From: an uncultured Phascolarctobacterium sp.
GTDB lineage: Bacteria > Bacillota > Negativicutes > Acidaminococcales > Acidaminococcaceae
DNA length: 64,000 nt
Assembly: GCF_934190775.1 (NCBI RefSeq)
Contig: NZ_CAKPTG010000012.1
Span: forward strand, 25,946-89,945
Direction: 5' to 3'
Shown here one piece after another: positions 34,757 to 43,157 of this stretch. The position numbers were made by a program, and so were the translations under genes. Numbering within the stretch: the first letter of the stretch is position 1; the number at the start of each line of letters is the position of its first letter. The notes beneath the pieces were generated by a model. That model had not been told where the DNA came from. It saw nothing but the letters and a program-made list of their open reading frames with translations, and did no database searches.

Positions 34757-36679
34757 TTAGAAGCTTCTCTCATAAGTGAAGAGAACGCTGCGAGGCATTG
34801 TAACATACTCATAATTGTTAAGTGCATCATCTCTATCAAGCAGATTTGCAGCACTCAATCTCAAAGTATCTTTGGAAGTAGGCATATAGGATAAGGTCAT
34901 AGAAAGGTCAACACTGTTCTTTAAGTGATGATCCTTGATTTTACTGCTACTATGAGCTGCATTATAATATGCTATTTCTCTATCAAGATATGTAAAGAGT
35001 CTGGTATTCCATACAAACTTACCCTTGTTGAAATCAGCTCCTAAGTTAAGAATATTCTTAGCGGTATCCTGAGACCATACTCCTTTAGAGCAAGCTTTCG
35101 GATTTTGCAAAGTCCAACCAATACTTGCTGTCCAGTTTTCGTCAAGCTTTTGCTTATAATTCAATTCCAAACCGGTATTTTCCCATTCATCACGGTTACG
35201 CATAATATTGTTATCGTTAGCATCTTTATCCCAGAAGAATTTATCTTTAATCTTCATATGGAACACATCAGCTGTAAATGCTGTTGTACCATCATCGACC
35301 TTATAACCTAATTCATAGGTCCAACCGGATTGCGGCTTCAAGGCGCTATTAATGGCATAATTTGAATTATAGTAGAAAGTACTATTAATAGCCGGCATCT
35401 CAAAAGATTTACCTACATTAAAGTAATAATTCGAAACAGTATTTGCTTTATAAACACCCTGCACCTGCGGTAACAGCTGGAAATCACTGTCATAATATTG
35501 ATTACTGCCTATATAATATTCACGCAAACCAAGTATCAGTTCAAATGCATCACTGGTGTGCACATCCCAAGACTGGTATGCAGAAAAGCTGTTTCTGCCA
35601 GCCTTGTTAAATGCAGTTGTTTGAGTTTCCATGGATTCTCTATTGGCATTAACACCCAAAATTAAACTATCATTATTTTTCAAATTAAACTTTTTTTGCA
35701 AATCAAAGTTTGCATTATAGCCATCATACTTACTGTAAGAAGAACCTTTAAGTGGCAGGCAACTCAAATCCATTGTATTATAGCCTAAAACAGTTTTCCA
35801 ACCAGTATCTTTGTTGTCATATGCTAATGCATAGCTATTATATGTGCTGTTATATTGTGATAATTTGTTCATCACCGGAACGAAGTTTTTGTAACTACCA
35901 GTTTGATATTTTACTTCACTATGGTTTCGTCCCCAGCTAAAGGTTAAATCTTTAGCTAATTGTGCATCAAGATAAAATTGGTCAGAAGATTTATCTTTTA
36001 TATTGATTGCAGTACCTAAACCGGTATTACCCGGTATAACTGCATCATTGAAATCTTTATTCCATGTTTTCTTGTAACCTACATTCACCACATCCGTCTG
36101 AATGTTAGCGCCTGCAAGCTTTTTGTTACTGCCGATACCGCCAATAACACTACCCTTCACTTCACCTGTTTTTGCCGGTCTTTTAGTAATGATATTAATA
36201 ACGCCGCCCATAGCTTGCGGACCATACAATACCGAGTTGGAACCTTTTACAATCTCGATTTTTTCAATTTGATCCATCGGAACTGTATTAAGCGTAGCAT
36301 GATTCATATAGTTAGACGGATTACCGTTTACCAATACCAAGGTACCATCATCAATACCACGCACACGAATTCTTGACATCATTCCGCCGTAGTCGCCACC
36401 ATCTTCCTGATAGGTATGGCAGTTTGCCTGAGATAATTCACGTACAGCTTGGAATACAGATTGATATCCGCTATCCTTCAATTCCTTTTGCGTAATTACA
36501 GTAACATTAGCAGGTGTATCTTGTACAGTTTTTTCTGTTCTGGTTGCAGTTACAACCATCGTGTCCAGCGCATATTCCTGAATATCTTCAGCAGCTAACG
36601 CCGTCCCCCCCCAGAGCACGCTTGTGCTCATGAGCATTGACATCAAAATAGCGTTACTTAAAACTTTTGCATTTTTCAT
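34757..36679 (-). CDS. TonB-dependent outer-membrane receptor
   Basis: 640 residues. Signal peptide MKNAKVLSNAILMSMLMSTS...ALAAED. TonB-box-like DTMVVTATRTEKTVQDTPA, plug RIRVRGIDDGTLVLVNGNPSNYMNH and NSVLYGPQAMGGVINIITKRP. The barrel ends PRSVLFTYERSF. The Trp-Gly-Gly in the signal peptide is coded by eight G (C at 36605-36612), one more than in three other receptors. A MerR-type promoter and the shared leader hairpin lie upstream, and the MerR gene 36917-37756 diverges from it. Confidence 0.93.
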   Translation of the reverse strand: MKNAKVLSNAILMSMLMSTSVLWGGTALAAEDIQEYALDTMVVTATRTEKTVQDTPANVTVITQKELKDSGYQSVFQAVRELSQANCHTYQEDGGDYGGMMSRIRVRGIDDGTLVLVNGNPSNYMNHATLNTVPMDQIEKIEIVKGSNSVLYGPQAMGGVINIITKRPAKTGEVKGSVIGGIGSNKKLAGANIQTDVVNVGYKKTWNKDFNDAVIPGNTGLGTAINIKDKSSDQFYLDAQLAKDLTFSWGRNHSEVKYQTGSYKNFVPVMNKLSQYNSTYNSYALAYDNKDTGWKTVLGYNTMDLSCLPLKGSSYSKYDGYNANFDLQKKFNLKNNDSLILGVNANRESMETQTTAFNKAGRNSFSAYQSWDVHTSDAFELILGLREYYIGSNQYYDSDFQLLPQVQGVYKANTVSNYYFNVGKSFEMPAINSTFYYNSNYAINSALKPQSGWTYELGYKVDDGTTAFTADVFHMKIKDKFFWDKDANDNNIMRNRDEWENTGLELNYKQKLDENWTASIGWTLQNPKACSKGVWSQDTAKNILNLGADFNKGKFVWNTRLFTYLDREIAYYNAAHSSSKIKDHHLKNSVDLSMTLSYMPTSKDTLRLSAANLLDRDDALNNYEYVTMPRSVLFTYERSF

Positions 36680-36715
36680 TTACTCATACATCCTTTCTGA
36701 AGAACAGTTAGTTTT

Positions 36716-36745
36716 AGAACAGCTAGTCTTTCGTAGTCCTGTTCT
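36716..36745 (-). promoter_or_regulatory. Shared bulged hairpin in TonB receptor leader (copy 3)
   Basis: Minus strand: AGAACAG, bulge GA, CTA, loop CGAAAGAC, TAG, CTGTTCT. The best-formed copy, with seven plus three pairs. It lies 37 nt upstream of the start codon. Confidence 0.7.
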
Positions 36746-36762
36746 ATTACTAAACTTGTACT

Positions 36763-36793
36763 ATCTTAAACTATATACTGTTCATACAGTCAA
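36763..36793 (-). promoter_or_regulatory. MerR-type promoter (19-bp spacer) of TonB receptor 34757-36679
   Basis: TTGACT (36793-36788), 19-bp spacer, TAAGAT (36768-36763). Dyad ACTGTAT...ATATAGT. Confidence 0.75.
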
Positions 36794-36834
36794 GGAAAAA
36801 TTTTTCTACAAGCACCTATTCTCTTTTCTCCTCC

Positions 36835-36863
36835 TTCACTAACAGTCGAATAAATGTTATAAT
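36835..36863 (+). promoter_or_regulatory. Promoter of MerR gene 36917-37756
   Basis: TTCACT (36835-36840), 17-bp spacer, TATAAT (36858-36863). It lies about 40 bp from the divergent MerR-type promoter, so the regulator may also control itself. Confidence 0.65.
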
Positions 36864-36916
36864 AGTCGTAATCATTATGCATTATATCGTGTTAAAAAAG
36901 ATCAAGGTGATACATC

Positions 36917-37756
36917 ATGAGCAAAAATCCAAAGCTATACTATACCGCAGGCGAGCTGGCAGAGCTCTTTGAGCTGCCGAAGCAGACCTTGCTTTACTAC
37001 GATAAAATGGGTGTCCTGTCGCCGGAGTTTATTTCTGAAAACAACTATCGCCATTACTCCCTCAAGCAGTATTTAATCCTCGAAATCATCTTAAACATGC
37101 GTAAGCTGGGAATCCCCATCTCCAAAATCAAGGAATACCTTGCTGAGCGCAGCATTGACCGACTGCAGGCGCTTTTGCAGGCCAAGGACCGCGAATGTGA
37201 GGAGATTATCGCGCACAATGAAAAAATCCGCAAAAACATCCACGTTGTTTTTCAACAATTGGATAAAATCCGCGAAAGCCGGCTTGACCAGATAACTGTT
37301 ACCTTCCGTCGCAGCAAGCGCTTTCTGTTAAGCACCGTACCGCCGGAATGCAGCGGTAACGACAGCATTAAAATTCTTGCCAAGCATAACCTGAAGGTTT
37401 TTTCCAAGGAGCACTTTAAGGAAAAGGCTGTCGGCTGGTTGGCAGACAAAGATGCCTTTCTAGCTGGTGAATACAGCCGTCCGCTGGCCTACTTTTCCAG
37501 CGTGAATCCCGATTATCACGGCAAAATGGAATGCTACACCCGCCCCGCCGGACTCTATATGACGCAACGCTTTCAGGGAACCTTCCGCAAGCATGTAAAA
37601 GAGCTGGCAGAGCTATTTAAAGCTTATATGCAACGCAATAAGCTGCATGCTGTAGACAATCTTTATATTATGCCATTGAAAAATCACTGGATGACACCTG
37701 AGCCTGAAGAATATATCTACCAGATTTCCCTGCGGGTTGAACCAGATGAAAATTAA
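36917..37756 (+). CDS. MerR-family regulator with GyrI-like effector domain (first copy)
   Basis: 279 residues. N-terminal MerR winged helix: YYTAGELAELFELPKQTLLYYDK (9-31) and NYRHYSLKQYLILEIIL (43-59). A coiled coil (about 85-125) for dimerisation follows. The C-terminal part (about 130-275) has RPAGLYMTQRFQGTF and NLYIMPLKNHW, which fits the GyrI-like small-molecule domain of BmrR-type activators. No Cys-rich metal site of the MerR/CueR type is seen, so the signal is more likely an organic ligand. Paralogue at 53461-54321. It is divergent from TonB receptor 34757-36679. Confidence 0.88.
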   Translation: MSKNPKLYYTAGELAELFELPKQTLLYYDKMGVLSPEFISENNYRHYSLKQYLILEIILNMRKLGIPISKIKEYLAERSIDRLQALLQAKDRECEEIIAHNEKIRKNIHVVFQQLDKIRESRLDQITVTFRRSKRFLLSTVPPECSGNDSIKILAKHNLKVFSKEHFKEKAVGWLADKDAFLAGEYSRPLAYFSSVNPDYHGKMECYTRPAGLYMTQRFQGTFRKHVKELAELFKAYMQRNKLHAVDNLYIMPLKNHWMTPEPEEYIYQISLRVEPDEN

Positions 37757-37806
37757 AAACTGCACCAGCCTGTATCGTATTTGATGCTGGCTGGTGCAGT
37801 TTTTTA
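37755..37806. terminator. Bidirectional terminator between convergent MerR and binding-protein genes
   Basis: AACTGCACCAGCC and GGCTGGTGCAGTT perfect 13-bp arms with T-runs on both strands. Confidence 0.85.
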
Positions 37807-37818
37807 ATCTTACGCTAT

Positions 37819-38796
37819 TTACTTTACCCTTAAATGCTGCACTCCCTGCATAGCAAAGGCCTCGCCGTAGGCAGCATGGGCAATTTCCTGCACACCAAAG
37901 ACAACGTCCTGTGAGCAATTATAGATATAACCCTCATTGGGATAAAACAGCTGCTTATCTTTAATAGCGCGCATAGTCTGCAGCGATGGATCCTCCAGGA
38001 ATTCCTGATTATATTTCTTGATATCAAAATTGCCATGGTCATTATAAACCGGCATTATCAGCAAATCAGGATTTATCTTCACCAGCATTTCCTTCGTAAC
38101 CTGCTGGCCGTTTTTGATTCCTGCAGCCGAAACACCGTTAATAACACCTGCTTCCTTGCACATATCGTCAAAGATACAGCCCTCGCCACCGTAGGAGCTC
38201 ATCAGCGAAACAAGTACGATTTTCTTGGGTTGCTGCAGCTTAAGCGCCGCCACCTGCTGCTTCACCTGCGCCAGTCTGCTGTCCATCAGCTTCACCAGCT
38301 CTTCTCCCTTAGCATCGGCGTGCATGGCTTTAGCAATAGTGCGCACGTTATGCCTGACATCCTCAATAGTCGCCGGTCCCTTGAGCACGATGACATTCAT
38401 GCCCAGGTTGCGCAAATTTTCGACGCGGTTCATGTCGCTCCAATCGTAGGCAAAGACTACGTCCGGCTTCAGCGCCAACACCTCTTCTGCCGAAGGTTTT
38501 TTGATTTTGTGCTGAATCTTTTTAGCCTGTTCTACAAGGTTGGAGCTTACCGGGTCATCGGCAAGATAATTGACGGCAACCAATTTATCTTCCATGCCCA
38601 AGCCCATAACTATGCCATCGCTGCTGAGCGCCAGCGTCAGTACCTTTTGCGGTGCCTGCTTAAACGTAGTCACTGTTCCGTGCTCGTCAGTCACAGTGTA
38701 GCTGCCGTCTGCGGCAGCGTCTTTATCGCCGCTGCCTTGTCCGCAGCCTGTGACTAAAAGCAGCAGCAACAGCAGTAAACAAAAAATTTTCTTCAT
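37819..38796 (-). CDS. BtuF/FecB-type periplasmic binding lipoprotein
   Basis: 325 residues. Lipobox LLLVTGC with Cys near 18. Then YTVTDEHGTVTTFKQAPQKVLTLALSSDGIVMGL, LALKPDVVFAYDW and the bridging helix VRHNVRTIAKAMHADAKGEEL. Most similar in layout to 30160-31137 (both have SSYGGEG or NYGGKGSFFDDMC before the C-lobe). Single gene with its own MerR-type promoter. Confidence 0.9.
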   Translation of the reverse strand: MKKIFCLLLLLLLLVTGCGQGSGDKDAAADGSYTVTDEHGTVTTFKQAPQKVLTLALSSDGIVMGLGMEDKLVAVNYLADDPVSSNLVEQAKKIQHKIKKPSAEEVLALKPDVVFAYDWSDMNRVENLRNLGMNVIVLKGPATIEDVRHNVRTIAKAMHADAKGEELVKLMDSRLAQVKQQVAALKLQQPKKIVLVSLMSSYGGEGCIFDDMCKEAGVINGVSAAGIKNGQQVTKEMLVKINPDLLIMPVYNDHGNFDIKKYNQEFLEDPSLQTMRAIKDKQLFYPNEGYIYNCSQDVVFGVQEIAHAAYGEAFAMQGVQHLRVK

Positions 38797-38866
38797 GCTT
38801 CATGCCTCTATTCTCATCATTTTATTTCAGCAGTATTGACATATATGCGACAATACAACAATTTAT

Positions 38867-38897
38867 ATTATAAAGTATATAGCGCTATGATAGTCAA
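38867..38897 (-). promoter_or_regulatory. MerR-type promoter (19-bp spacer) of binding-protein gene 37819-38796
   Basis: TTGACT (38897-38892), 19-bp spacer, TATAAT (38872-38867). Dyad around AGCGCT in the spacer. Confidence 0.78.
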
Positions 38898-38929
38898 GAG
38901 TAAAGCAAAGCAAAAGAGAAAATAAACGC

Positions 38930-38958
38930 TTGTTTTTATTTCATTTGTATGTTATAAT
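38930..38958 (+). promoter_or_regulatory. Promoter of a small RNA
   Basis: TTGTTT (38930-38935), 17-bp spacer, TATAAT (38953-38958), divergent from the binding-protein promoter. Confidence 0.7.
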
Positions 38959-38965
38959 TATTTCA

Positions 38966-39054
38966 GTTGCATGGGTAGCCGTTTTCCAACGGAGGTCATG
39001 CCTGGTTGTGAGAACCAGTGGCGTTTGTCGAGCTTTCGGCAAACGCCTTTTTTT
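38966..39054 (+). ncRNA. Candidate structured small RNA, about 88 nt
   Basis: Between a good promoter and a strong terminator there are three hairpins: CCGTT...AACGG (38974-38987), CTGGTT-gtga-GAACCAG (39002-39017 region), and the terminator GGCGTTTG (39020-39027) with CAAACGCC (39040-39047) then T7. An ATG after GGAGG (38998) opens a 26-codon frame but it runs through the terminator, so it is unlikely to be coding. The 5' part resembles the leader of the type I toxin at 54484-54579 (GGTAGSCG, ACGGAGG), so it could be a decayed toxin leader or a trans-acting partner. Confidence 0.55.
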
Positions 39055-39139
39055 ATATCTCTTCCTATTGCAAATTAAGCCAGTCCTACCATCTTATATA
39101 TTTTTCATGACTTGTGTGTTATAATTAAAGGAGGAAAGT

Positions 39140-39985
39140 ATGAGTTCCAAACAATACCCAGAAAGCCTCATCCGCAATCGCGAAAGGCTTATTGAAAAGG
39201 CCAAACAACTGAACCTATTCAGTGATGCAATGGCTAAAATGGTCTTTACTGATTCAGGTGCCTGCGAACATGTTTTACGTATCCTTTCCGGCATCGATTC
39301 ACTGGTCATTAAGGAAAATCGTACTCAAATGGTCATTAACAAATTTGCATCCAAGGATATTATTATGGATGTTCTTGTAGAAGATGCAAACAATAAGCTC
39401 TACGAAATGGAAATTCAAAAAAGCGATGGTAAAATTGACCATGCCAGACGCTTGCTGTACTATTCTTCGAGCATCATTGGTAGCTATTTGCCAAAGGGCA
39501 AGGACAAAAAATATAAAAGCGTTCCCGATTTATATATGTTTTACATAACCGAGCCTGATATTTGGCATTTAGGTTGTACCTGTTACAATGTAACCAAGCG
39601 CCTTAATAATTTACCAATGACATACGATGATGGTCTGCATATGTATTACGTTAACGCAGAAGTTAATGATGGCTCTTCAATTGCCAAATTAATGCAGTAT
39701 TTTAAGACTGCGGAAGCAAATGACTTAAGTCAGGGAAAATTATCTAAACATGTCAATTATCTAAAGTCTACAAAGGAGGGAAAAGCCGCCATGTGTGAAT
39801 TTACTGAAAGAATTTTTAGCGAGGGTAAAGCTGAGGGTAGAGCTGAAGGTGAAGTTAGCGCCAACTACGCTGCAGCAAAACGTATGCTTTTAAAAGGAAA
39901 CAATTCGCTTCAAGATATTGCGGAATTTACTAACCTGCCTTTGAGCAAGATTCAGGAATTGCAAGCAGAGCTTAATAATGTTTAA
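39140..39985 (+). CDS. Rpn-family (PD-(D/E)XK nuclease family) transposase-like protein
   Basis: 281 residues. The N-terminal two thirds match the Rpn/PDDEXK_2 layout: FSDAMAKMVFTDSGACEHVL, then IIMDVLVEDANNKLYEMEIQKSD (D...E-x-Q core, about 75-95), and RLLYYSSSIIGSYLPKGKDYK-like. The C-terminal part is a charged helix with EGKAEGRAEGE repeats and a small helix-turn-helix (SLQDIAEFTNLPLSKIQEL). Rpn proteins are DNA nucleases linked to recombination. GGAGG lies eight bases before the ATG. Intact, unlike the fragment at 14396. Confidence 0.85.
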   Translation: MSSKQYPESLIRNRERLIEKAKQLNLFSDAMAKMVFTDSGACEHVLRILSGIDSLVIKENRTQMVINKFASKDIIMDVLVEDANNKLYEMEIQKSDGKIDHARRLLYYSSSIIGSYLPKGKDKKYKSVPDLYMFYITEPDIWHLGCTCYNVTKRLNNLPMTYDDGLHMYYVNAEVNDGSSIAKLMQYFKTAEANDLSQGKLSKHVNYLKSTKEGKAAMCEFTERIFSEGKAEGRAEGEVSANYAAAKRMLLKGNNSLQDIAEFTNLPLSKIQELQAELNNV

Positions 39986-40011
39986 ACATTAAATATGCAT
40001 TTGTCTTTACT

Positions 40012-40037
40012 GCCGTGCGCTACGCGCACGGCTTTTT
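40012..40037 (+). terminator. Intrinsic terminator of the Rpn-family gene
   Basis: GCCGTGCG and CGCACGGC arms then T5. Confidence 0.85.
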
Positions 40038-40063
40038 GTTTGCACTCTCCCTTCCCACACGTC

Positions 40064-40087
40064 AAAAAGGCGGCGCAGTGCGCCGCC
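40064..40087 (-). terminator. Intrinsic terminator of TonB receptor gene 40111-42000
   Basis: GGCGGCGC and GCGCCGCC arms then T5 on the minus strand. Confidence 0.85.
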
Positions 40088-40110
40088 TTAAGGGTTAAAA
40101 TGTTATGTGG

Positions 40111-42000
40111 TTAGAAGGTGTATTCTGCGCCGATGATGAAGCGTCTGCCCTGTGCAGGATAGGAGTAGGTACCGCCATTAACGCCAGCACTTTCAGCATA
40201 AGCCTTGTTAAAGAGGTTGTAACCCTTAGCATAGAAGGAAAGGTCTTTCGTTGCTTTATATGCCACAGACATGTCCAAAGTCATGTATTTGCTGTCAACA
40301 TAGGAACTCTTATCTGCGCCACTGCCGCCACGCAGGAACAAATCAGCATTCCACAGGTCATCGTGATAGCGAACACCAAAGCGATACATATTAGGAATAT
40401 AGTTAGCATCACGAACATATCCACTACCATTATTATCATTTCTTACGCGTACATGAGTATAGGATGCTTCTAAATTCCAGTTATCGTTCAATTCATGGTT
40501 AATGCTTAATTCCATACCATTTTTCTTTTGTTTATTCACGTTTTCCGGATGCCATGCACCAGACTTGTTAGACCAAGCAATGGCATCTTCCAAATCACTT
40601 TGGAAATAACTGATATTAACATCAGTCTTATCAGCAATTCTGGTTCCATAACCAACAGTCCAGGTGTCACCTTTTTCGGGATTTAAGTCAGGATTACCAG
40701 TCATTCCTGGAACATTGTAATACAAGTCATCTAATGTAGGAGCCTTGAAAACCTGTCCCCAATTAAAATATGCATGACTGTTTTCATCAATTTTTTTGTT
40801 CAGTCCTGCACTCCAGGTAGTTTTGCTGCCTGCGGTACTATGCTTATCATAGCGTACGCCAGTATCCAAAGTCCAGCTAGGTATAAATTCCCATTGATCA
40901 CTTACAAAAATAGCTTTATTGTTTATTTTTTCATTATATTTTGCAGCATAATTTCTGCCATCATTAGAAGCTTCGGCATTGCGGTAAGAAGCACCTACTA
41001 CCAATTTATTATTTTCAGAAGCTGTAATGGCTTGCTGTACTTCAAAGCCCTTATCTTTTTCTTCAAGAGTACTGGAGCTCAAGAATTTATATTTATTATA
41101 ATATAACTGAACATAACCGGCATCCTTATCCTTCAAGAGCCAATCATATTTCAAGCCAAAATTATTAGTTTTCTTGTCGGATTGAGTAGTAGCATAACCA
41201 TAAGGAACATTTCCATCAGCTTTAGTGTAATTATATTCGAATTCCAAATTGCTGGTGTCTGTCAATTCTTGCGCAATCTTCAAGGAAACCTTTTCATTTT
41301 CATAATCAGAATCCTTGTTCCAACGTTTTGTAGTTTTATCAGCTACATCCTTATACTTATAATAGCCTTGCTTATATTTAGAAGCCGCAACCATAACACC
41401 GGTCTTGCCTTCTTTAACGGTGTACATAGCCTTTGCATCACGTGCCTGTTGAGAACCAAAGCCCATAGAAACTTTACCATAGCTGTGATCCATCTTCTTA
41501 GTGATGATATTAACTACACCGCCTACAGCATCACTACCGTAAAGCGCACCGCCATGACCTTTAATTACTTCAACACGTTCAATAAGACTGACATCCGGCA
41601 ACATTTTCAAATCGTAGCTGCTTCTACCTGATGCTGCTCCCATATCAAAATTGACTCTCTTGCCATCTACTAATACTAAAACACGGTCATCGCCATTTAA
41701 AACTACTTTCTTTTCACCAGCGCCAACACCAGTGTCCAGCACATTCGCTCCCGGCACATCCTTCAGTACATCAGCTACATCCAGATAATGTCTGTCAGCA
41801 ATTTTCTCTGCAGAAATAACGGTTGTATTTACAGGAACATCAACTATTTTGCTTTCGGTTCTGGTAGCCGTTACCACCATATCATCAAGCGCGAACTCCT
41901 GCAAATCCTCTGCTGCAAACGCTGTGCCCCCCCATACTACAGTTGTACCTGCAAGCAAGGACACCATTAAAGCATTACGTAAGCTTTGAACCTTTTTCAT
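40111..42000 (-). CDS. TonB-dependent outer-membrane receptor (BtuB-like plug)
   Basis: 629 residues. Signal peptide MKKVQSLRNALMVSLLAGT...AFAAEDL. TonB-box-like DDMVVTATRTESKIVDVP, plug DVADVLKDVPGANVLDTG, VVLNGDDRVLVLVDGKRVN and GGALYGSDAVGGVVNIITKK, which resembles BtuB and heme receptors more than siderophore receptors. The barrel ends RRFIIGAEYTF. A G7 tract (C at 41927-41933) encodes the signal-peptide Trp-Gly-Gly. It has a 17-bp-spacer promoter (42096-42124) and the shared leader hairpin. Confidence 0.93.
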   Translation of the reverse strand: MKKVQSLRNALMVSLLAGTTVVWGGTAFAAEDLQEFALDDMVVTATRTESKIVDVPVNTTVISAEKIADRHYLDVADVLKDVPGANVLDTGVGAGEKKVVLNGDDRVLVLVDGKRVNFDMGAASGRSSYDLKMLPDVSLIERVEVIKGHGGALYGSDAVGGVVNIITKKMDHSYGKVSMGFGSQQARDAKAMYTVKEGKTGVMVAASKYKQGYYKYKDVADKTTKRWNKDSDYENEKVSLKIAQELTDTSNLEFEYNYTKADGNVPYGYATTQSDKKTNNFGLKYDWLLKDKDAGYVQLYYNKYKFLSSSTLEEKDKGFEVQQAITASENNKLVVGASYRNAEASNDGRNYAAKYNEKINNKAIFVSDQWEFIPSWTLDTGVRYDKHSTAGSKTTWSAGLNKKIDENSHAYFNWGQVFKAPTLDDLYYNVPGMTGNPDLNPEKGDTWTVGYGTRIADKTDVNISYFQSDLEDAIAWSNKSGAWHPENVNKQKKNGMELSINHELNDNWNLEASYTHVRVRNDNNGSGYVRDANYIPNMYRFGVRYHDDLWNADLFLRGGSGADKSSYVDSKYMTLDMSVAYKATKDLSFYAKGYNLFNKAYAESAGVNGGTYSYPAQGRRFIIGAEYTF

Positions 42001-42040
42001 ACTCTAAACCCACCTTCAAAAAAATTTATAGCAAACCATT

Positions 42041-42065
42041 CGCCTCTATACTTTCAAGACAGGCG
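42041..42065 (-). promoter_or_regulatory. Shared bulged hairpin in TonB receptor leader (copy 4, divergent)
   Basis: Minus strand: CGCCT, bulge GT, CT, loop TGAAAGTAT, AG, AGGCG. Same shape and distance (41 nt to the start codon) as copies 1 to 3, but the loop ends GTAT instead of GAC. Confidence 0.45.
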
Positions 42066-42095
42066 CACGGCAAAGCTACCTTTCTCTCATCTATC

Positions 42096-42124
42096 AGTTT
42101 ATCTGGTCAATATTCACTCGTCAA
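42096..42124 (-). promoter_or_regulatory. Promoter of TonB receptor 40111-42000
   Basis: TTGACG (42124-42119), 17-bp spacer, TAAACT (42101-42096). Confidence 0.7.
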
Positions 42125-42166
42125 CGGCTAGAACAAAAGTGTTATACCGCTATGAGTATTTTTTAC

Positions 42167-42937
42167 TTACTTTATGTAGTGAACATCATAGGCAATCGAC
42201 TGCACACGCTTGGCATCTGCATCATAATCAAAAAGCAGTACCGCAGGCTCGCCGCTGTAGGCCAGCTTCAGCTCGCCCTGGTCGATAACCACGCTTTGCC
42301 CCACACTCATATCCATCCACTCCGGCGAACCTGTCTGGTTGCAGACAATTATCGTCATATCAGTTACCTTAGATGCATGCAGCCAGGCGGGCAGCGGATT
42401 GCCGCACACCTGCGTCGGTGGCCAGGCAGCCATGTCAACAATTATTTCTGCACCCTGCGCCTTAGTGCCCTCGTAATATTCCGGGAACCACAGGTCAGCG
42501 CACACCAGCACTCCTGTCTGCAAGCCACTGCAGGGAAGCACAGTGAAGCTGTCGCCCTTGCGTGCCCAGGCCTCTGCTCCCAAGCACTCGCCAAAAAGCT
42601 TGCGATGACGGCCAATCAGCTCGCCATCCGGTCCGAAGACCAGGCAGCTATTAAAGTTCTTATCACTGGCTACATCATATTCGCTGCAGCCTAAAAAGAG
42701 AATAATGCTGTATTCACGGCACAAATTACGCAATGGTTCCAATTCAGGTGACGGCTGGGGTGCTACTACAGCGTTTTCATCTATACGATAAAAATAATAT
42801 CCCTGTACTGCTACCTCCGGTGTTAATACCCAGTCCGCTCCCTGCTCCGCAGCAATACGCACTGCCTGCTCCAAGAGCTGCAGATTGCGTTCCTGCGGAC
42901 CACAGCTGAGCTCTAAATGACATAAAGCAATTTTCAT
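42167..42937 (-). CDS. Nitrilase-superfamily carbon-nitrogen hydrolase (amidase)
   Basis: 256 residues. The Glu-Lys-Cys triad is E41 (TPEVAVQGYY), K113 (GRHRKLFGE) and C146 (GVLVCADLWFPEYY). No signal peptide, so cytoplasmic. Such enzymes hydrolyse amides or nitriles. The gene has its own MerR-type promoter inside the uptake locus and lies near TonB and cobN-like genes. That makes the amide side chains of a corrinoid, or a peptide-like ligand, possible substrates; this is inference only. Confidence 0.88.
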   Translation of the reverse strand: MKIALCHLELSCGPQERNLQLLEQAVRIAAEQGADWVLTPEVAVQGYYFYRIDENAVVAPQPSPELEPLRNLCREYSIILFLGCSEYDVASDKNFNSCLVFGPDGELIGRHRKLFGECLGAEAWARKGDSFTVLPCSGLQTGVLVCADLWFPEYYEGTKAQGAEIIVDMAAWPPTQVCGNPLPAWLHASKVTDMTIIVCNQTGSPEWMDMSVGQSVVIDQGELKLAYSGEPAVLLFDYDADAKRVQSIAYDVHYIK

Positions 42938-42974
42938 ATACTGCCTCCGAAAATCCTAAACAATCACTTTTCTT

Positions 42975-43005
42975 ATTTTATTCTATATACTAGGAATATA
43001 GTCAA
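42975..43005 (-). promoter_or_regulatory. MerR-type promoter (19-bp spacer) of the amidase gene
   Basis: TTGACT (43005-43000), 19-bp spacer, TAAAAT (42980-42975). Dyad CTATAT...ATATAG around CCTAGT. Confidence 0.78.
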
Positions 43006-43102
43006 GCAAAAGATACTCTAAGTAGCTTGGCGCTGTCAAAAAATATGTAGAAAATACTTGTTAGTCATCAGAATCAGCATCAGACTCGTTATTTATTAAT
43101 AA

Positions 43103-43157
43103 AGAAACGTCAGCGAAGCGAAATACTTTGTTAAGTACCCGACGCTGACGTTTTTTT
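43103..43157 (-). terminator. Terminator of the nitrogenase-like/cobN/radical SAM operon
   Basis: ACGTCAGCG (43107-43115) and CGCTGACGT (43143-43151) arms with T-rich flanks on both strands. The radical SAM stop codon overlaps the right T-run. It marks the 3' end of the operon that starts at 53413-53443. Nothing recognisable lies in 43014-43100. Confidence 0.75.

Noticed and set aside
38998..39078. Short peptide frame after GGAGG in the small RNA
   Set aside because: It runs through the strong terminator stem and T-run and shows no sensible protein features.
43014..43100. Possible C-terminal coding scrap (NNESDADSDD) on the minus strand
   Set aside because: It has no start codon or recognisable homology and overlaps the operon terminator; treated as noncoding.
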